From positions 1 to 64,000 of the forward strand of contig NZ_JABAIT010000002.1 in NCBI RefSeq assembly GCF_012843265.1: DNA of 64,000 bases. The letters are read 5' to 3'. Position numbers and translations under genes: made by a program. Positions 32,208-40,788 of the stretch are shown here, one piece after another (position 1 is the first letter of the stretch; each line of letters opens with the position of its first letter). Origin of the DNA: Bacillus sp. DNRA2. GTDB lineage: Bacteria; Bacillota; Bacilli; Bacillales; Cytobacillaceae. The notes beneath the pieces were generated by a model that was not told where the DNA came from, made no database searches, and saw only the letters and a program-made list of their open reading frames with translations.

Positions 32208-34034
32208 ATGAAAAAACGGATTTTTTACGTTTTGTCTAGTTTGTTAATCTTTACGGCACCTTCAATGGTTCAAGCTGAAGAAAATGGCGACACTCTCACT
32301 AACGAAAAAACGAATTCTTCTCATCAATCTTTATTAGGCATACATACACTTACAAATTTATTAGATGGATTAGGAAGTCTATTAGTGAAAGATTCTGAGC
32401 CAACAGCTTCTGAACAAGAGAATCAAACTGAAACAGTCCAAGAGGCTTTACCAGTTGCTGAAACCTTAGAAACTGCGATAGCACCAGTTGAATCAGCTCA
32501 TCAAGCTGTTACAAAGGACGATCAAACTCTTGTTAACAGCACTGAGGTTGTTGCTGAAAATGTAACAACTACTGATGCTCCAGTACCTGAAGAACAAGCG
32601 CTTGGTGCCAATCCTTCTAGTGAAGCTCCTGTGACAGCAGTTGCTGAGCCTAAACCACTATTAAGTCTTGGGTTATTAGGATTAAATATTAATCTATTAG
32701 GCGGAAATGCGAGCAGCACTGGCCTACCAAACTTATTAAGTATTGATGCATCAGGCAATTCACTGACATCAAATTCAGATTTACTTAATGTAAATCTTGG
32801 CTTGGGTGAGGTAGGAAATGTTGGATTAGATTTACTTTCATTCCCAACATTGACCGAATCAGGTGAGCTTAGTGGGAATTCTGGATTGCTTGGACTCAAT
32901 GTAACTGAATCTGCACTACTAGGCGACTTAAATGTTGGTCTACTTTCAGGTTCGAAAAATCTTACTGAAGACGGATATACTTCAAGTTTGAGCCTTGCCA
33001 ATTTAGGGATTAATAATCCATTATTAAATACCAATGTTGGCGTACTCGAACAAAGTAAAAACGTTTCAGGCGATACGACTACCTTTAGCAGTAGCATCGT
33101 TTCAGCTGGAGTAAGCGCCCCGTTAATCGGTGAGCTAAATACGACAATTGGCGGAGTTAGCGGTCTAATCAGTCCAGATAGAAATGAATTCCATTCAGGT
33201 TTAGTAAGCGCTGATATCAATAACGACATTTTAGGTGACAACCACGTCGGAATTATTGAACATCACGTGATTGAAACTGCGGAAGGAACTACTGAAACTG
33301 GCGGATTAGTGATTGTCGACGGTGACCATACCCCAGTTGGAGATATTCACATTGGTGTAGGTGAAGTTGGAAATCCAGTTGTTGTAGTTGTCACTCCAAT
33401 TCCTGAAGGGCCTACAACACAACCAGGAACAGGTGAAAATGAAACCCCTAGTACTGGCAGTACAACAGACCCAACTACTGGAGGACAAGCTGGTGGTAAT
33501 GGTAGCGGCAGCTCAACAGATGAAAACCAAGAAAATGGAACTGGTATTGAAGTTATTGTAAAACCTACCAATCCGATTGAATCAAATGTTTTACCTGGAA
33601 ATATTGAAGATACAACTAATCCAGACCAGGAGTTAGCCTTTAATTCTCAAAATAATGAGTTAGTAAATGGTGACACTTCTGCTGTAGGACAATTCTTTAA
33701 AACGTTACTAGATGCTGGTAACCAAACTATCTTAAATCAAGGTGTAGATGAAGCAATTCAATTTGGTTTAGAAATAGAGAAAGCAAACGAAAAAAGCGCC
33801 AATACTACAGCCGTTACAACACTAACTGCTCCTTCAACATCAAGCAGCAGTTCCTCTACGGGTTCAGCTAGCATTAGTGGAGGATCAGGTGCGTCTGTAG
33901 TCCTTGATTCAGGCTATAACCTTGAAACGCTATTAAATATACAAACACAAAACATATTAAAAACCTTATCTACTCAGTGGACTGAGTCTCCACCAGTTCA
34001 GCCACCGATGGCTCCCTTCTTCTTATCCATATAA
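32208..34034 (+). CDS. Secreted repeat protein, surface-module component 1
   Basis: 608 residues. A signal peptide (MKKRIFYVLSSLLIFTAPSM, cut near VQA-EE) precedes a Glu/Thr-rich region, then about residues 150-400 hold diverged ~35-residue repeats of small hydrophobic and Asp/Gly residues; the last two, GLVSADINNDILGDNHVGII and GLVIVDGDHTPVGDIHIGVG, are clearest. A Gly/Ser/Thr-rich linker (about 410-460) and a helical tail end in PPMAPFFLSI with no sorting signal. AAAGGAGGTG precedes the ATG. The repeats are shared with the next gene. I know no named domain for them. Likely released or non-covalently held at the wall, perhaps by its LPXTG neighbour. Confidence 0.85.
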   Translation: MKKRIFYVLSSLLIFTAPSMVQAEENGDTLTNEKTNSSHQSLLGIHTLTNLLDGLGSLLVKDSEPTASEQENQTETVQEALPVAETLETAIAPVESAHQAVTKDDQTLVNSTEVVAENVTTTDAPVPEEQALGANPSSEAPVTAVAEPKPLLSLGLLGLNINLLGGNASSTGLPNLLSIDASGNSLTSNSDLLNVNLGLGEVGNVGLDLLSFPTLTESGELSGNSGLLGLNVTESALLGDLNVGLLSGSKNLTEDGYTSSLSLANLGINNPLLNTNVGVLEQSKNVSGDTTTFSSSIVSAGVSAPLIGELNTTIGGVSGLISPDRNEFHSGLVSADINNDILGDNHVGIIEHHVIETAEGTTETGGLVIVDGDHTPVGDIHIGVGEVGNPVVVVVTPIPEGPTTQPGTGENETPSTGSTTDPTTGGQAGGNGSGSSTDENQENGTGIEVIVKPTNPIESNVLPGNIEDTTNPDQELAFNSQNNELVNGDTSAVGQFFKTLLDAGNQTILNQGVDEAIQFGLEIEKANEKSANTTAVTTLTAPSTSSSSSSTGSASISGGSGASVVLDSGYNLETLLNIQTQNILKTLSTQWTESPPVQPPMAPFFLSI

Positions 34035-34060
34035 AAATAATTAAGAAGAAGGAGATAATC

Positions 34061-35449
34061 ATGAAAAAACAAACTGTTGTTAAATCGTTAAAAAGTATTG
34101 TCTATACCGGAGCATTTGCTTTGGGTCTAACATTATTCGGAGGTCAAGCAGGCGCAGAAGAACTAGATGTAACGCAAGAGTTATCAAATGTTACACCTGT
34201 AGTTGAGCAGGTTGCACCGCAAAATGTGTTATCAACACTAACTGCACCAGTAGCCGCTACTGTAGAAGAAACTACAACTGCTTTACCGGTTCCTGCTATT
34301 CCTGAAAAACCACCAGTTGTTACAGGAGATCCTGAAAGATTCGATTCAAATATTACAAGTTATTCTAAAAGTTCACTTGTAAATGTTGACTTAAATCTTC
34401 CAATCGTTGGAAACTTAGGTGTTGAACTTCTTGGTAAAGAAGAAGTTGTGACTGAAGATGGTTCAATTACTTCTGGCGGTGTTTTAGGGGCTGATCTTAA
34501 TGATTCCCTAGTTGGAGATGCACATTTGGGTGTTATCGAAGGTACAAACGCTACTACTGAGGAAGCTACACATACTAAGGGAGGCTTAGTGACTGCTGAT
34601 GTAACACTTCCAGTTGTTGGCGATGTTCACGCTGGAGTTGGCGAAGTTGAGCACTACCAAACAGAAGACGTTGAGTACACTCATGGCGGTTTAGTACTTG
34701 CTGATGTAGATTCACCTGTACTTGGTGATCTTCATACAGGTGTCCTTGAAGGAACACATATTGTAACTGATGACTACGAATATACTCATACTGGTTTAGT
34801 AATCGTTGATGCGAAAGATACTCCAGTTGGAGATGCACATGTTGGAATTGTTGAAAATGAAAAAGTTGTTACAGACGAGTACACTTGGGAACATGGTGGT
34901 TTAGTAATCGTTGATACAAAAGATACTCCAATTATTGGCGATCAACATGTTGGAATTGGTGAACACGAAGAATACACTGCTACCCCAACAGATGACGACG
35001 ACGACCAAAACGGTGACGACGACGACCAAAACGGTAACGACGACGACCAAAACGGTGACGATGACGACCAAAATGGTAACGATGACGACCAAAACGGTAA
35101 CGACGACGACCAAAACGGTAACGATGACGACCAAAACGGTAACGACGACGACCAAAACGGTAACGATGACGACCAAAACGGTAACGACGACGACCAAAAC
35201 GGTAACAATAACAATAACAACAACAACAACGACAACAACAAACCAGAAGACCAACAGCAAACTCCTAATAGCAACAATACGCAAAACGATAACAACAAGA
35301 ATAACAATGATGTAAAAACTGTACAATCAGGTAACCAATTACCTAAAACAGGTTCTGCAATGGATTCTAGCTTACTATTACTAGTTTCTGCATTGTTATT
35401 ATTCGTTGGTATTGCTTTAAGAAAGTTTAATGTCAATAAAGCTTATTAA
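34061..35449 (+). CDS. LPXTG-anchored repeat protein, surface-module component 2
   Basis: 462 residues. Signal peptide ending QAGA-EE; six ~35-residue repeats from about residue 105 to 310 with consensus GLVxxDxxxxP(V/I)(V)GDxHxGxxE, then T(D/E)xxYxxxHG; ten acidic (D/N)DDDQNG units (about 312-381); an Asn/Gln-rich linker; and a C-terminal sorting signal LPKTG followed by a hydrophobic helix and the tail RKFNVNKAY. This is covalently attached to peptidoglycan by sortase. The Asp-rich part could bind calcium. Only 26 bases separate it from component 1, without a terminator, so both share one transcript. Confidence 0.9.
   Translation: MKKQTVVKSLKSIVYTGAFALGLTLFGGQAGAEELDVTQELSNVTPVVEQVAPQNVLSTLTAPVAATVEETTTALPVPAIPEKPPVVTGDPERFDSNITSYSKSSLVNVDLNLPIVGNLGVELLGKEEVVTEDGSITSGGVLGADLNDSLVGDAHLGVIEGTNATTEEATHTKGGLVTADVTLPVVGDVHAGVGEVEHYQTEDVEYTHGGLVLADVDSPVLGDLHTGVLEGTHIVTDDYEYTHTGLVIVDAKDTPVGDAHVGIVENEKVVTDEYTWEHGGLVIVDTKDTPIIGDQHVGIGEHEEYTATPTDDDDDQNGDDDDQNGNDDDQNGDDDDQNGNDDDQNGNDDDQNGNDDDQNGNDDDQNGNDDDQNGNDDDQNGNNNNNNNNNDNNKPEDQQQTPNSNNTQNDNNKNNNDVKTVQSGNQLPKTGSAMDSSLLLLVSALLLFVGIALRKFNVNKAY
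34994..35203 (+). repeat. Ten 21-bp tandem repeats encoding (D/N)DDDQNG
   Basis: Each unit is (G/A)AC-GA(C/T)-GAC-GAC-CAA-AAC-GGT. From unit 5 on, the second codon alternates GAT and GAC, so the present array grew in part by duplication of 42-bp pairs. The unit length keeps the frame, so copy number can change without breaking the protein. Confidence 0.95.
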
Positions 35450-35495
35450 TCAACGTTCATTTTCATTTGTGTAATAAGGTTTAACTTTTTCATCC

Positions 35496-35524
35496 AGGAG
35501 GGCTGATCACCCTCCTATTTTTTT
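35496..35524 (+). terminator. Terminator between the LPXTG gene and the sortase
   Basis: AGGAGGG and CCCTCCT (seven base pairs, loop CTGATCA) followed by AT7. It would limit read-through into the sortase gene 18 bases later, so the enzyme may be made at lower level than its substrate. Confidence 0.9.
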
Positions 35525-35541
35525 AAAGAGGCGATTATGTA

Positions 35542-36165
35542 ATGAAGAAAATAGGAAATCTGTTTATTTTAACTGGAATAGTAGTGCTCGTTTTTATCCT
35601 TTATGCAAAAGGGAAAACTTATTACGAACAGAAAAAATTAATCGAGGAATATACTTCTTTATCCTTTTCGGAGACAGCTCCTGAGGAAAAAGCGGACGTG
35701 CCTGCGGAAACAGGAGATATGATTGGAATTTTGGAAATTCCGAAGATTGATTTGAAAACCCCAATGACAGAAGGCGCGGAACCAGAAAATATTCGCTATG
35801 CAGTCGGTCATCTGCCGTCAAGCTCATCGACTAATGAACTTGGGAAAAAGAACAAAAATTTTGCTATCGCTGGTCACCGCTCTTATACATATGGGAAATT
35901 TTTCAACCGTCTAGATGAATTGGAAAATAATGATGAAGTAACGATTTATTCCCAAAACAAAGTGTTAATCTATAGGGTTTTTGACAAAAAAATTGTTAAA
36001 CCCTCCAATGTAGATGTGATTAATCCCATCGAAGAGAAATCAATTGTTACTCTCATTACGTGTCATCCGGAATATTCCGATAAACAAAGGTTGATTGTTT
36101 TTGGTGAACTTGTTTCAGAAAGAAAAATGGATGGCAGTGAGATCGAAAAAACACTCCAACAATAG
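35542..36165 (+). CDS. srtD-like: Class D-like sortase
   Basis: 207 residues. An N-terminal membrane anchor (LFILTGIVVLVFILY) precedes the sortase barrel: IGILEIPKIDLKTPMTEGAE, the catalytic His in IAGHRSYTYGKFFNRL, the catalytic Cys in VTLITCHPEYSD and the Arg in QRLIVFGEL. Length, anchor type and spacing fit class D (YhcS-like). It cleaves LPXTG between Thr and Gly and joins the protein to the wall; the obvious substrate is the LPKTG protein directly upstream. AGAGG lies about ten bases before the ATG. Confidence 0.93.
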   Translation: MKKIGNLFILTGIVVLVFILYAKGKTYYEQKKLIEEYTSLSFSETAPEEKADVPAETGDMIGILEIPKIDLKTPMTEGAEPENIRYAVGHLPSSSSTNELGKKNKNFAIAGHRSYTYGKFFNRLDELENNDEVTIYSQNKVLIYRVFDKKIVKPSNVDVINPIEEKSIVTLITCHPEYSDKQRLIVFGELVSERKMDGSEIEKTLQQ

Positions 36166-36191
36166 CTGATCATTTTTTCGATCTCAATTTT

Positions 36192-36953
36192 TTACACTTG
36201 ATCATCCTGATTCCGTAAATGGCCAGAGCGAACGATTTTTGTTTCTAAGTATTTTCGGTTATACTCCGACACATCACCCCATAACGCGACTCTTTTTTCA
36301 ACATTTGCTCCAGTATTGATTAACGCATCGAGCTTACGTGGGTTATTGGTTATGAGTGTGACAGGTTTTGTTCTTAACGTTTTTAAGACTTGGATTGCAT
36401 CGTTGTAGTTCCTAGCATCATCTACGAAACCGAGTTGCAAATTGGCTTCAACTGTATCAAGACCATTCTCCTGTAAAATATACGCCATCGCTTTTGAAAA
36501 TAAACCTATTCCTCTTCCCTCATGATTGGCTAAATAAAATAATGCACCAGCGCCATGATGGGCAATCATTTTCATCGCTTGCTTCAGTTGAAAACCACAA
36601 TCACATCGCTTACTTCCGAATATATCACCTGTATGACAAATGCTGTGCAAGCGAATTAACGCTTCATCTGCCCCTGCAAAATCCCCATAAACTAGCACAC
36701 TAGACTGCTGCATTTCCGCTAAATTTGATGAAGACAAGGTTTCAATAATTTTTTCAGTATCATAAGATCCATCATCACAGAAGTGCCCAGCCATGTTTTC
36801 ACATTTTAGCCAGCAATACCATTGAAAAATAGTTGTTTCTCCATCCAAATTTACTGGCAAATTTATCGGGCCTACTAAATAGACGGATTTACCATTGTTT
36901 CTTATTACCGTAATTTTTTCTTTTAAGGTTGCCACCACTTTTGCATCAATCAT
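36192..36953 (-). CDS. ribA-like: Stand-alone GTP cyclohydrolase II
   Basis: 253 residues. The zinc ligands are in CHTGDIFGSKRCDCGFQ (about residues 117-133), the GTP/active-site loop in ANHEGRGIGLFSKA and LTLITNNPRK-like VTLITNNPRKLDAL. It opens the imidazole ring of GTP in the first step of riboflavin synthesis or of related pteridine-derived products. Unlike the bifunctional RibAB of Bacillus rib operons it has no DHBP-synthase domain, but has about 75 extra N-terminal residues. It follows the FAD monooxygenase by 91 bases on the same strand, suggesting a functional pair. GGGGTG precedes the ATG. Confidence 0.83.
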   Translation of the reverse strand: MIDAKVVATLKEKITVIRNNGKSVYLVGPINLPVNLDGETTIFQWYCWLKCENMAGHFCDDGSYDTEKIIETLSSSNLAEMQQSSVLVYGDFAGADEALIRLHSICHTGDIFGSKRCDCGFQLKQAMKMIAHHGAGALFYLANHEGRGIGLFSKAMAYILQENGLDTVEANLQLGFVDDARNYNDAIQVLKTLRTKPVTLITNNPRKLDALINTGANVEKRVALWGDVSEYNRKYLETKIVRSGHLRNQDDQV

Positions 36954-37044
36954 TCATTTCACCCCAAATTCAACTTATACAAAACAAGAGGATATCTCCC
37001 CTATCATGCGATTTATTAACATAAAACATTCATCGCTCCTAGCG

Positions 37045-38139
37045 TTAGCTAAGTACTAAAAAATGCTCGTTAAACGTGCGCTCTAGCTTAAATTGTTGTT
37101 CCTGCAATGCATGAGTAGCTTTCTTACGCTCCTCTTCAAAAATTAACAAGTCAGAACGTGATAGTTCACTAAGTTTATTTGACATAACGAGTTCTTCAGC
37201 AAGGCTATCTGCATCCATTAATGAAGCATTAATTCCGAATGCACCGGTTGGAGACATTGTATGGACAGCATCACCAATCATGATAAGCCCTTCTCTTGTC
37301 CATTCTTCACTTTGACTACTAAAAACCGATAAAGGTATAAAATCCTCCCAAGAACGAATATTTCGCCTTACCGGTAACTCGAGTTGTGGGAAAGCTGCAA
37401 TTAATCCGTTAATGAACGGTTCAAACGATTGTTTGCGCAACTTTTGAAAACTTCCCTGATCAATATTCCAACCGATTTGAACAAATCCACCAGCTTGTGT
37501 AAACAAAGCCAGTTGGTGTCCGTCAATTAGAGCGAAGCGTATGGTTGGTTCCCAGCCCGATGGAGCAGGAATTTTTGCCCAGAGTAAATCATAGCCATGT
37601 TTTCTTACGGATGTTGGAAGATTCGCCAACTTTCTTATCGTTGAAAAACGTCCATCTGCACCGATCACAAGTTTGGCGTCGATTTGTAGCTCAATTCCGT
37701 CATGCAATGCTTTAACACCGGTGTATCTCCCCGTTCCATCTTGAATAAGGTCATAAACTGATGTACCTAAAAGTAAACGGTAAGTACCATATCTTTTTGC
37801 CTCATCAGTTAATACCTGCAATAGATGATTTTGTGGGATATGAATACTCAAATGTTCTGTTTGGTTATCTGGGAAAACGGTTTTAAGCGGTTGTCCACCT
37901 TCCCAGTATTCGATTTTTTTCATCATTAGAATGCCTAATTCACGAACTTTTTCAAAGAGGTTATGCTTCTTCAGGATCATTTCACCCTGTTCATTAATAT
38001 GTTCTCCTCTAAACGTCTTATCAATTTTTGAATTCCGTTCCAAAACCACTGTAGTAATATTGTTTTTTGCTAGTAAATAGCCTAAGAGAGCACCACCCGG
38101 TCCAGCTCCTACAATCACTACATCAGTTTTAATGTTCAT
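37045..38139 (-). CDS. FAD-dependent aromatic-type monooxygenase
   Basis: 364 residues from the ATG at 38139 (GAGGTG at nine bases). The dinucleotide-binding GAGPGGALLGYLLA near the N-terminus, the LVIGADGRFSTIRKLA motif (about residue 155) and IGDAVHTMSPTGAFGIN (about residue 275) are the GxGxxG, DG and GD signatures of class A flavoprotein hydroxylases (UbiH/PHBH type). Substrate unknown; close relatives act on aromatic or polyketide compounds. Possibly co-transcribed with the GTP cyclohydrolase II gene, which would help supply flavin. Confidence 0.87.
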   Translation of the reverse strand: MNIKTDVVIVGAGPGGALLGYLLAKNNITTVVLERNSKIDKTFRGEHINEQGEMILKKHNLFEKVRELGILMMKKIEYWEGGQPLKTVFPDNQTEHLSIHIPQNHLLQVLTDEAKRYGTYRLLLGTSVYDLIQDGTGRYTGVKALHDGIELQIDAKLVIGADGRFSTIRKLANLPTSVRKHGYDLLWAKIPAPSGWEPTIRFALIDGHQLALFTQAGGFVQIGWNIDQGSFQKLRKQSFEPFINGLIAAFPQLELPVRRNIRSWEDFIPLSVFSSQSEEWTREGLIMIGDAVHTMSPTGAFGINASLMDADSLAEELVMSNKLSELSRSDLLIFEEERKKATHALQEQQFKLERTFNEHFLVLS

Positions 38140-38310
38140 TCCTATTTTCACCTCGGTAGGTTTGGTTTTGTTTCGTGGTTTACTATAAGAATACATTGTT
38201 TCTTATGTAAATACCACTACAAAGTTCTACCAATCATAATGCTAAAAAAAGCTGTTGGGTGGCTATATCTATTTCCACTCAAAAGCTTTCATCCATCATT
38301 TCGTTTTTAG

Positions 38311-39408
38311 TCAGTTTTCAATCTTTTTATCATACTTTGTTCTAATTCCAACGATGAATAATAAACCCATTAGTAAAAACTCAAACACCATTCCCCCTAT
38401 GGCCCACGAAAAAAAGGAGTACTCTAGATGGTCGAGATTATTCTTAAACAATGTGACAGAGAGACTTCCCAGTAATAAGCACAAAGGGGTGATGACTAGA
38501 TTAAATGGTATTTGGTCATTTTGGTAAAAAAGCCCGAACACCTTATTAATTCCATAAAGAGTAAGCGCCAAACGAGCAATATAGGTCGGCAGCCACACTG
38601 TAACGATCACTAAATCTAGGCGATCTAAAAAATCAGTAATATTTATTTGTTGAATAAGCTCCAGATTAGGATAGGTGGCTTCTTTGACAATATTCACTCC
38701 AAGCACGGCGATATCTAAAAAGGTCAAAATCACAAATAAGAACGTGCCAATTCCAATTCCTAAAACGGTTCCTCGCTTGATCTTTTCTGATGTTTTAACA
38801 TCTAGGAACAGGATTAACACAATAATTGCCTCTCCAATCCAGGAAAACATTAAAAAGGTGGTTTTAACCATAGAAGAGCCAAAACCAGGACCTCCAATTG
38901 GCTCAACATTTTCAAATTTGATTTCATTTAGGAGTAAAAATGGCAACATGAGGACAATGCCACCAAAGACAATGATCTGGATCACCGTAACACGGCTCAT
39001 CACCTCTAAACCACTAACTGCCATGTAAATGAGCGTAAGCGCCAAGAGAACCATAATCGCATCTCGTGGCGTATTTGGCAGTAACACTGTTGTTAAAAAA
39101 TCAAGAATGGCTCGGAAATCTTTAATAAAAACAAACATTAAAAACAGACCCATCATAATAATAAAACATTTTTGAAGGATTGTTTTCTTTGATCCTTGAA
39201 ATGCATTTTGAAGCCGCTTGATTCTATCATTATTCCCCAGCACAAAAACAAGAATGAACGAAATGATAGGAAACACCACTAATGGAGCCATCCATGTGTT
39301 TTGTTCGCCAACTTGTGCTGTGATTTGCGGCAATGTATTTAAGATTCCTGATATGATAAAGTTCACGATTAAAGCTACATACTGAAATAACGAAATTTGT
39401 TCCTTCAT
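38311..39408 (-). CDS. gerB-like: Spore germinant receptor B subunit, second operon
   Basis: 365 residues, ten predicted membrane helices in the GerB/spore-permease family: QISLFQYVALIVNFIISG at the start, PNTPRDAIMVLLAL and YMAVSGLEVMSRVTVIQII in the middle. Overlaps the D-type gene by four bases (ATGA). Last gene of the minus-strand ger operon. Confidence 0.92.
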   Translation of the reverse strand: MKEQISLFQYVALIVNFIISGILNTLPQITAQVGEQNTWMAPLVVFPIISFILVFVLGNNDRIKRLQNAFQGSKKTILQKCFIIMMGLFLMFVFIKDFRAILDFLTTVLLPNTPRDAIMVLLALTLIYMAVSGLEVMSRVTVIQIIVFGGIVLMLPFLLLNEIKFENVEPIGGPGFGSSMVKTTFLMFSWIGEAIIVLILFLDVKTSEKIKRGTVLGIGIGTFLFVILTFLDIAVLGVNIVKEATYPNLELIQQINITDFLDRLDLVIVTVWLPTYIARLALTLYGINKVFGLFYQNDQIPFNLVITPLCLLLGSLSVTLFKNNLDHLEYSFFSWAIGGMVFEFLLMGLLFIVGIRTKYDKKIEN

Positions 39409-39626
39409 TGCGCAATCACCTGCTTCGCCCAGTTTCCCACCGTTTCATTCAGATATTTTGTACTCGTTCCTAACGAAATGTGGAATCCCATCAGAATGGA
39501 TACAACTACAGTCGCGCCCACCATCAATAAGACTAAATACCACAGCTTTTTTTCCATTTTTGCGTTTTTTTTTAAAATAACAATATAAACAATTAGACTT
39601 AAGATGACACTAATCATTCCGAACAT
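39405..39626 (-). CDS. gerD-type (GerKD-like): Small two-helix germinant-receptor D subunit, second operon
   Basis: 73 residues; the ATG at 39626 is eight bases from AAAGGA, one codon after a possible TTG. Two membrane helices (MISVILSLIVYIVILK and LWYLVLLMVGATVVVSIL). It lies between C and B as in the first operon. Confidence 0.75.
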   Translation of the reverse strand: MFGMISVILSLIVYIVILKKNAKMEKKLWYLVLLMVGATVVVSILMGFHISLGTSTKYLNETVGNWAKQVIAQ

Positions 39627-39630
39627 CAAA

Positions 39631-40788
39631 TCATTCCTTTATTTTCAACGCTGAATTTATCGCTTCATCGATTTCAGCCTTGACGTTGATCTTCACGTCG
39701 AGCTCTGTTAACAGCTTATTCCAATCTTTTTCCCATTTTTGTTTCCATAAATTACTCTCCTTCCGGGATAAATACCAACCTAGTCCATAAATATCAATTC
39801 CCTCTGACATCGAATGTACCAGAATTGCCTCAATTTCTTCTTTTATCTGTGTCTCCATTTTATTTATCGCTTTTCGGTAATTTTTCGGATCATTTAATTC
39901 TAAATTCCCCTCATTTTGCATCAAATTGGCTGATACATTCACATTAAGCGTAAAGGATGGTTGGTTATTTTTCAGAGTATATTCCGGTTTAACTTTTGAT
40001 TTAATGATACCGACATTTATTTCGTCTTGATTTTCAATCGGAAATGTATATCCGCGCCGTTGCATTTGTTCAAGCAGCCACAAGGCTCCATTGGTTTCCT
40101 TATAATTGGTGATAAACATTAATTGATCATTTTTTAAAATACCTAATCTATTGATGGAAATTTCTTGTTGCTTTTGGCCCTTTTTATTATTTGTTAATAC
40201 TGTCTCAACGATAGGTAGCACTGGGTCCTTTCCTGGTCTTGAAATATCGGTTAATACATCCCGAACATCACGATGATAGCCTGCTTTTGTCAGTTCACGA
40301 ATTGCTTCAGCGGGTAGCTTCTCCAAATGAGGCGAAGAATTTAATATATCAATAGCATCCCCTTTAGTGACTAATACAAAAGTTGTTAAGCGCGACTGCG
40401 GCTGTTCAACAATAAGATCCAATGACTTCTTAAATCCTGAGCGCGCAAGTTTTTCACCAAAAACAATAACACGGCGATGAGCAAAATAACTTCTTCGAGA
40501 CATCCGACTTTGTAGCAAATCATTCGCTTCGCGCACATTTCTACCTACTGTTGAATCAACATAATAAGGTTTATTACCACCGGTGCCTCCTCCCCCTCCA
40601 CTCGATCCTGCTCCCCCTAAGGCACTTGGGAGTGGAACTTGGATCGATACGCGTATTTGATTTTCTTTTATTAAGTCAAACCCAGTAGCAGTAACAAAAG
40701 CTAAGTCATTTATTTCAATACGATCCCAACAACCTGACAACATGAACACGCATATCCAGAGAATGCCCAGAGCTCTTGTCCGTTTCAT
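39631..40788 (-). CDS. gerC-like: Spore germinant receptor C lipoprotein, second operon
   Basis: 385 residues; lipobox VFMLSGCW (Cys20). Ger(x)C motifs: EINDLAFVTATGFDLIKE, RRSYFAHRRVIVFGEK and GIDIYGLGWYLSRKESNLW. A Gly/Ser-rich insertion (GGAGSSGGGGGTGGNK, about residues 59-74) near the N-terminus is unlike the first operon's copy. Its start overlaps the A gene's stop by four bases. Confidence 0.92.
   Translation of the reverse strand: MKRTRALGILWICVFMLSGCWDRIEINDLAFVTATGFDLIKENQIRVSIQVPLPSALGGAGSSGGGGGTGGNKPYYVDSTVGRNVREANDLLQSRMSRRSYFAHRRVIVFGEKLARSGFKKSLDLIVEQPQSRLTTFVLVTKGDAIDILNSSPHLEKLPAEAIRELTKAGYHRDVRDVLTDISRPGKDPVLPIVETVLTNNKKGQKQQEISINRLGILKNDQLMFITNYKETNGALWLLEQMQRRGYTFPIENQDEINVGIIKSKVKPEYTLKNNQPSFTLNVNVSANLMQNEGNLELNDPKNYRKAINKMETQIKEEIEAILVHSMSEGIDIYGLGWYLSRKESNLWKQKWEKDWNKLLTELDVKINVKAEIDEAINSALKIKE

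Noticed and set aside
32522-33241. 239-codon minus-strand frame inside the first surface protein
   Set aside because: Shadow of the repeats; no ribosome site and no protein-like features.
34901-35326. Long open frames on both strands across the 21-bp array, rich in Val or Thr
   Set aside because: Repeats of a unit divisible by three keep all frames open; only the LPXTG frame has start, signal peptide and anchor.
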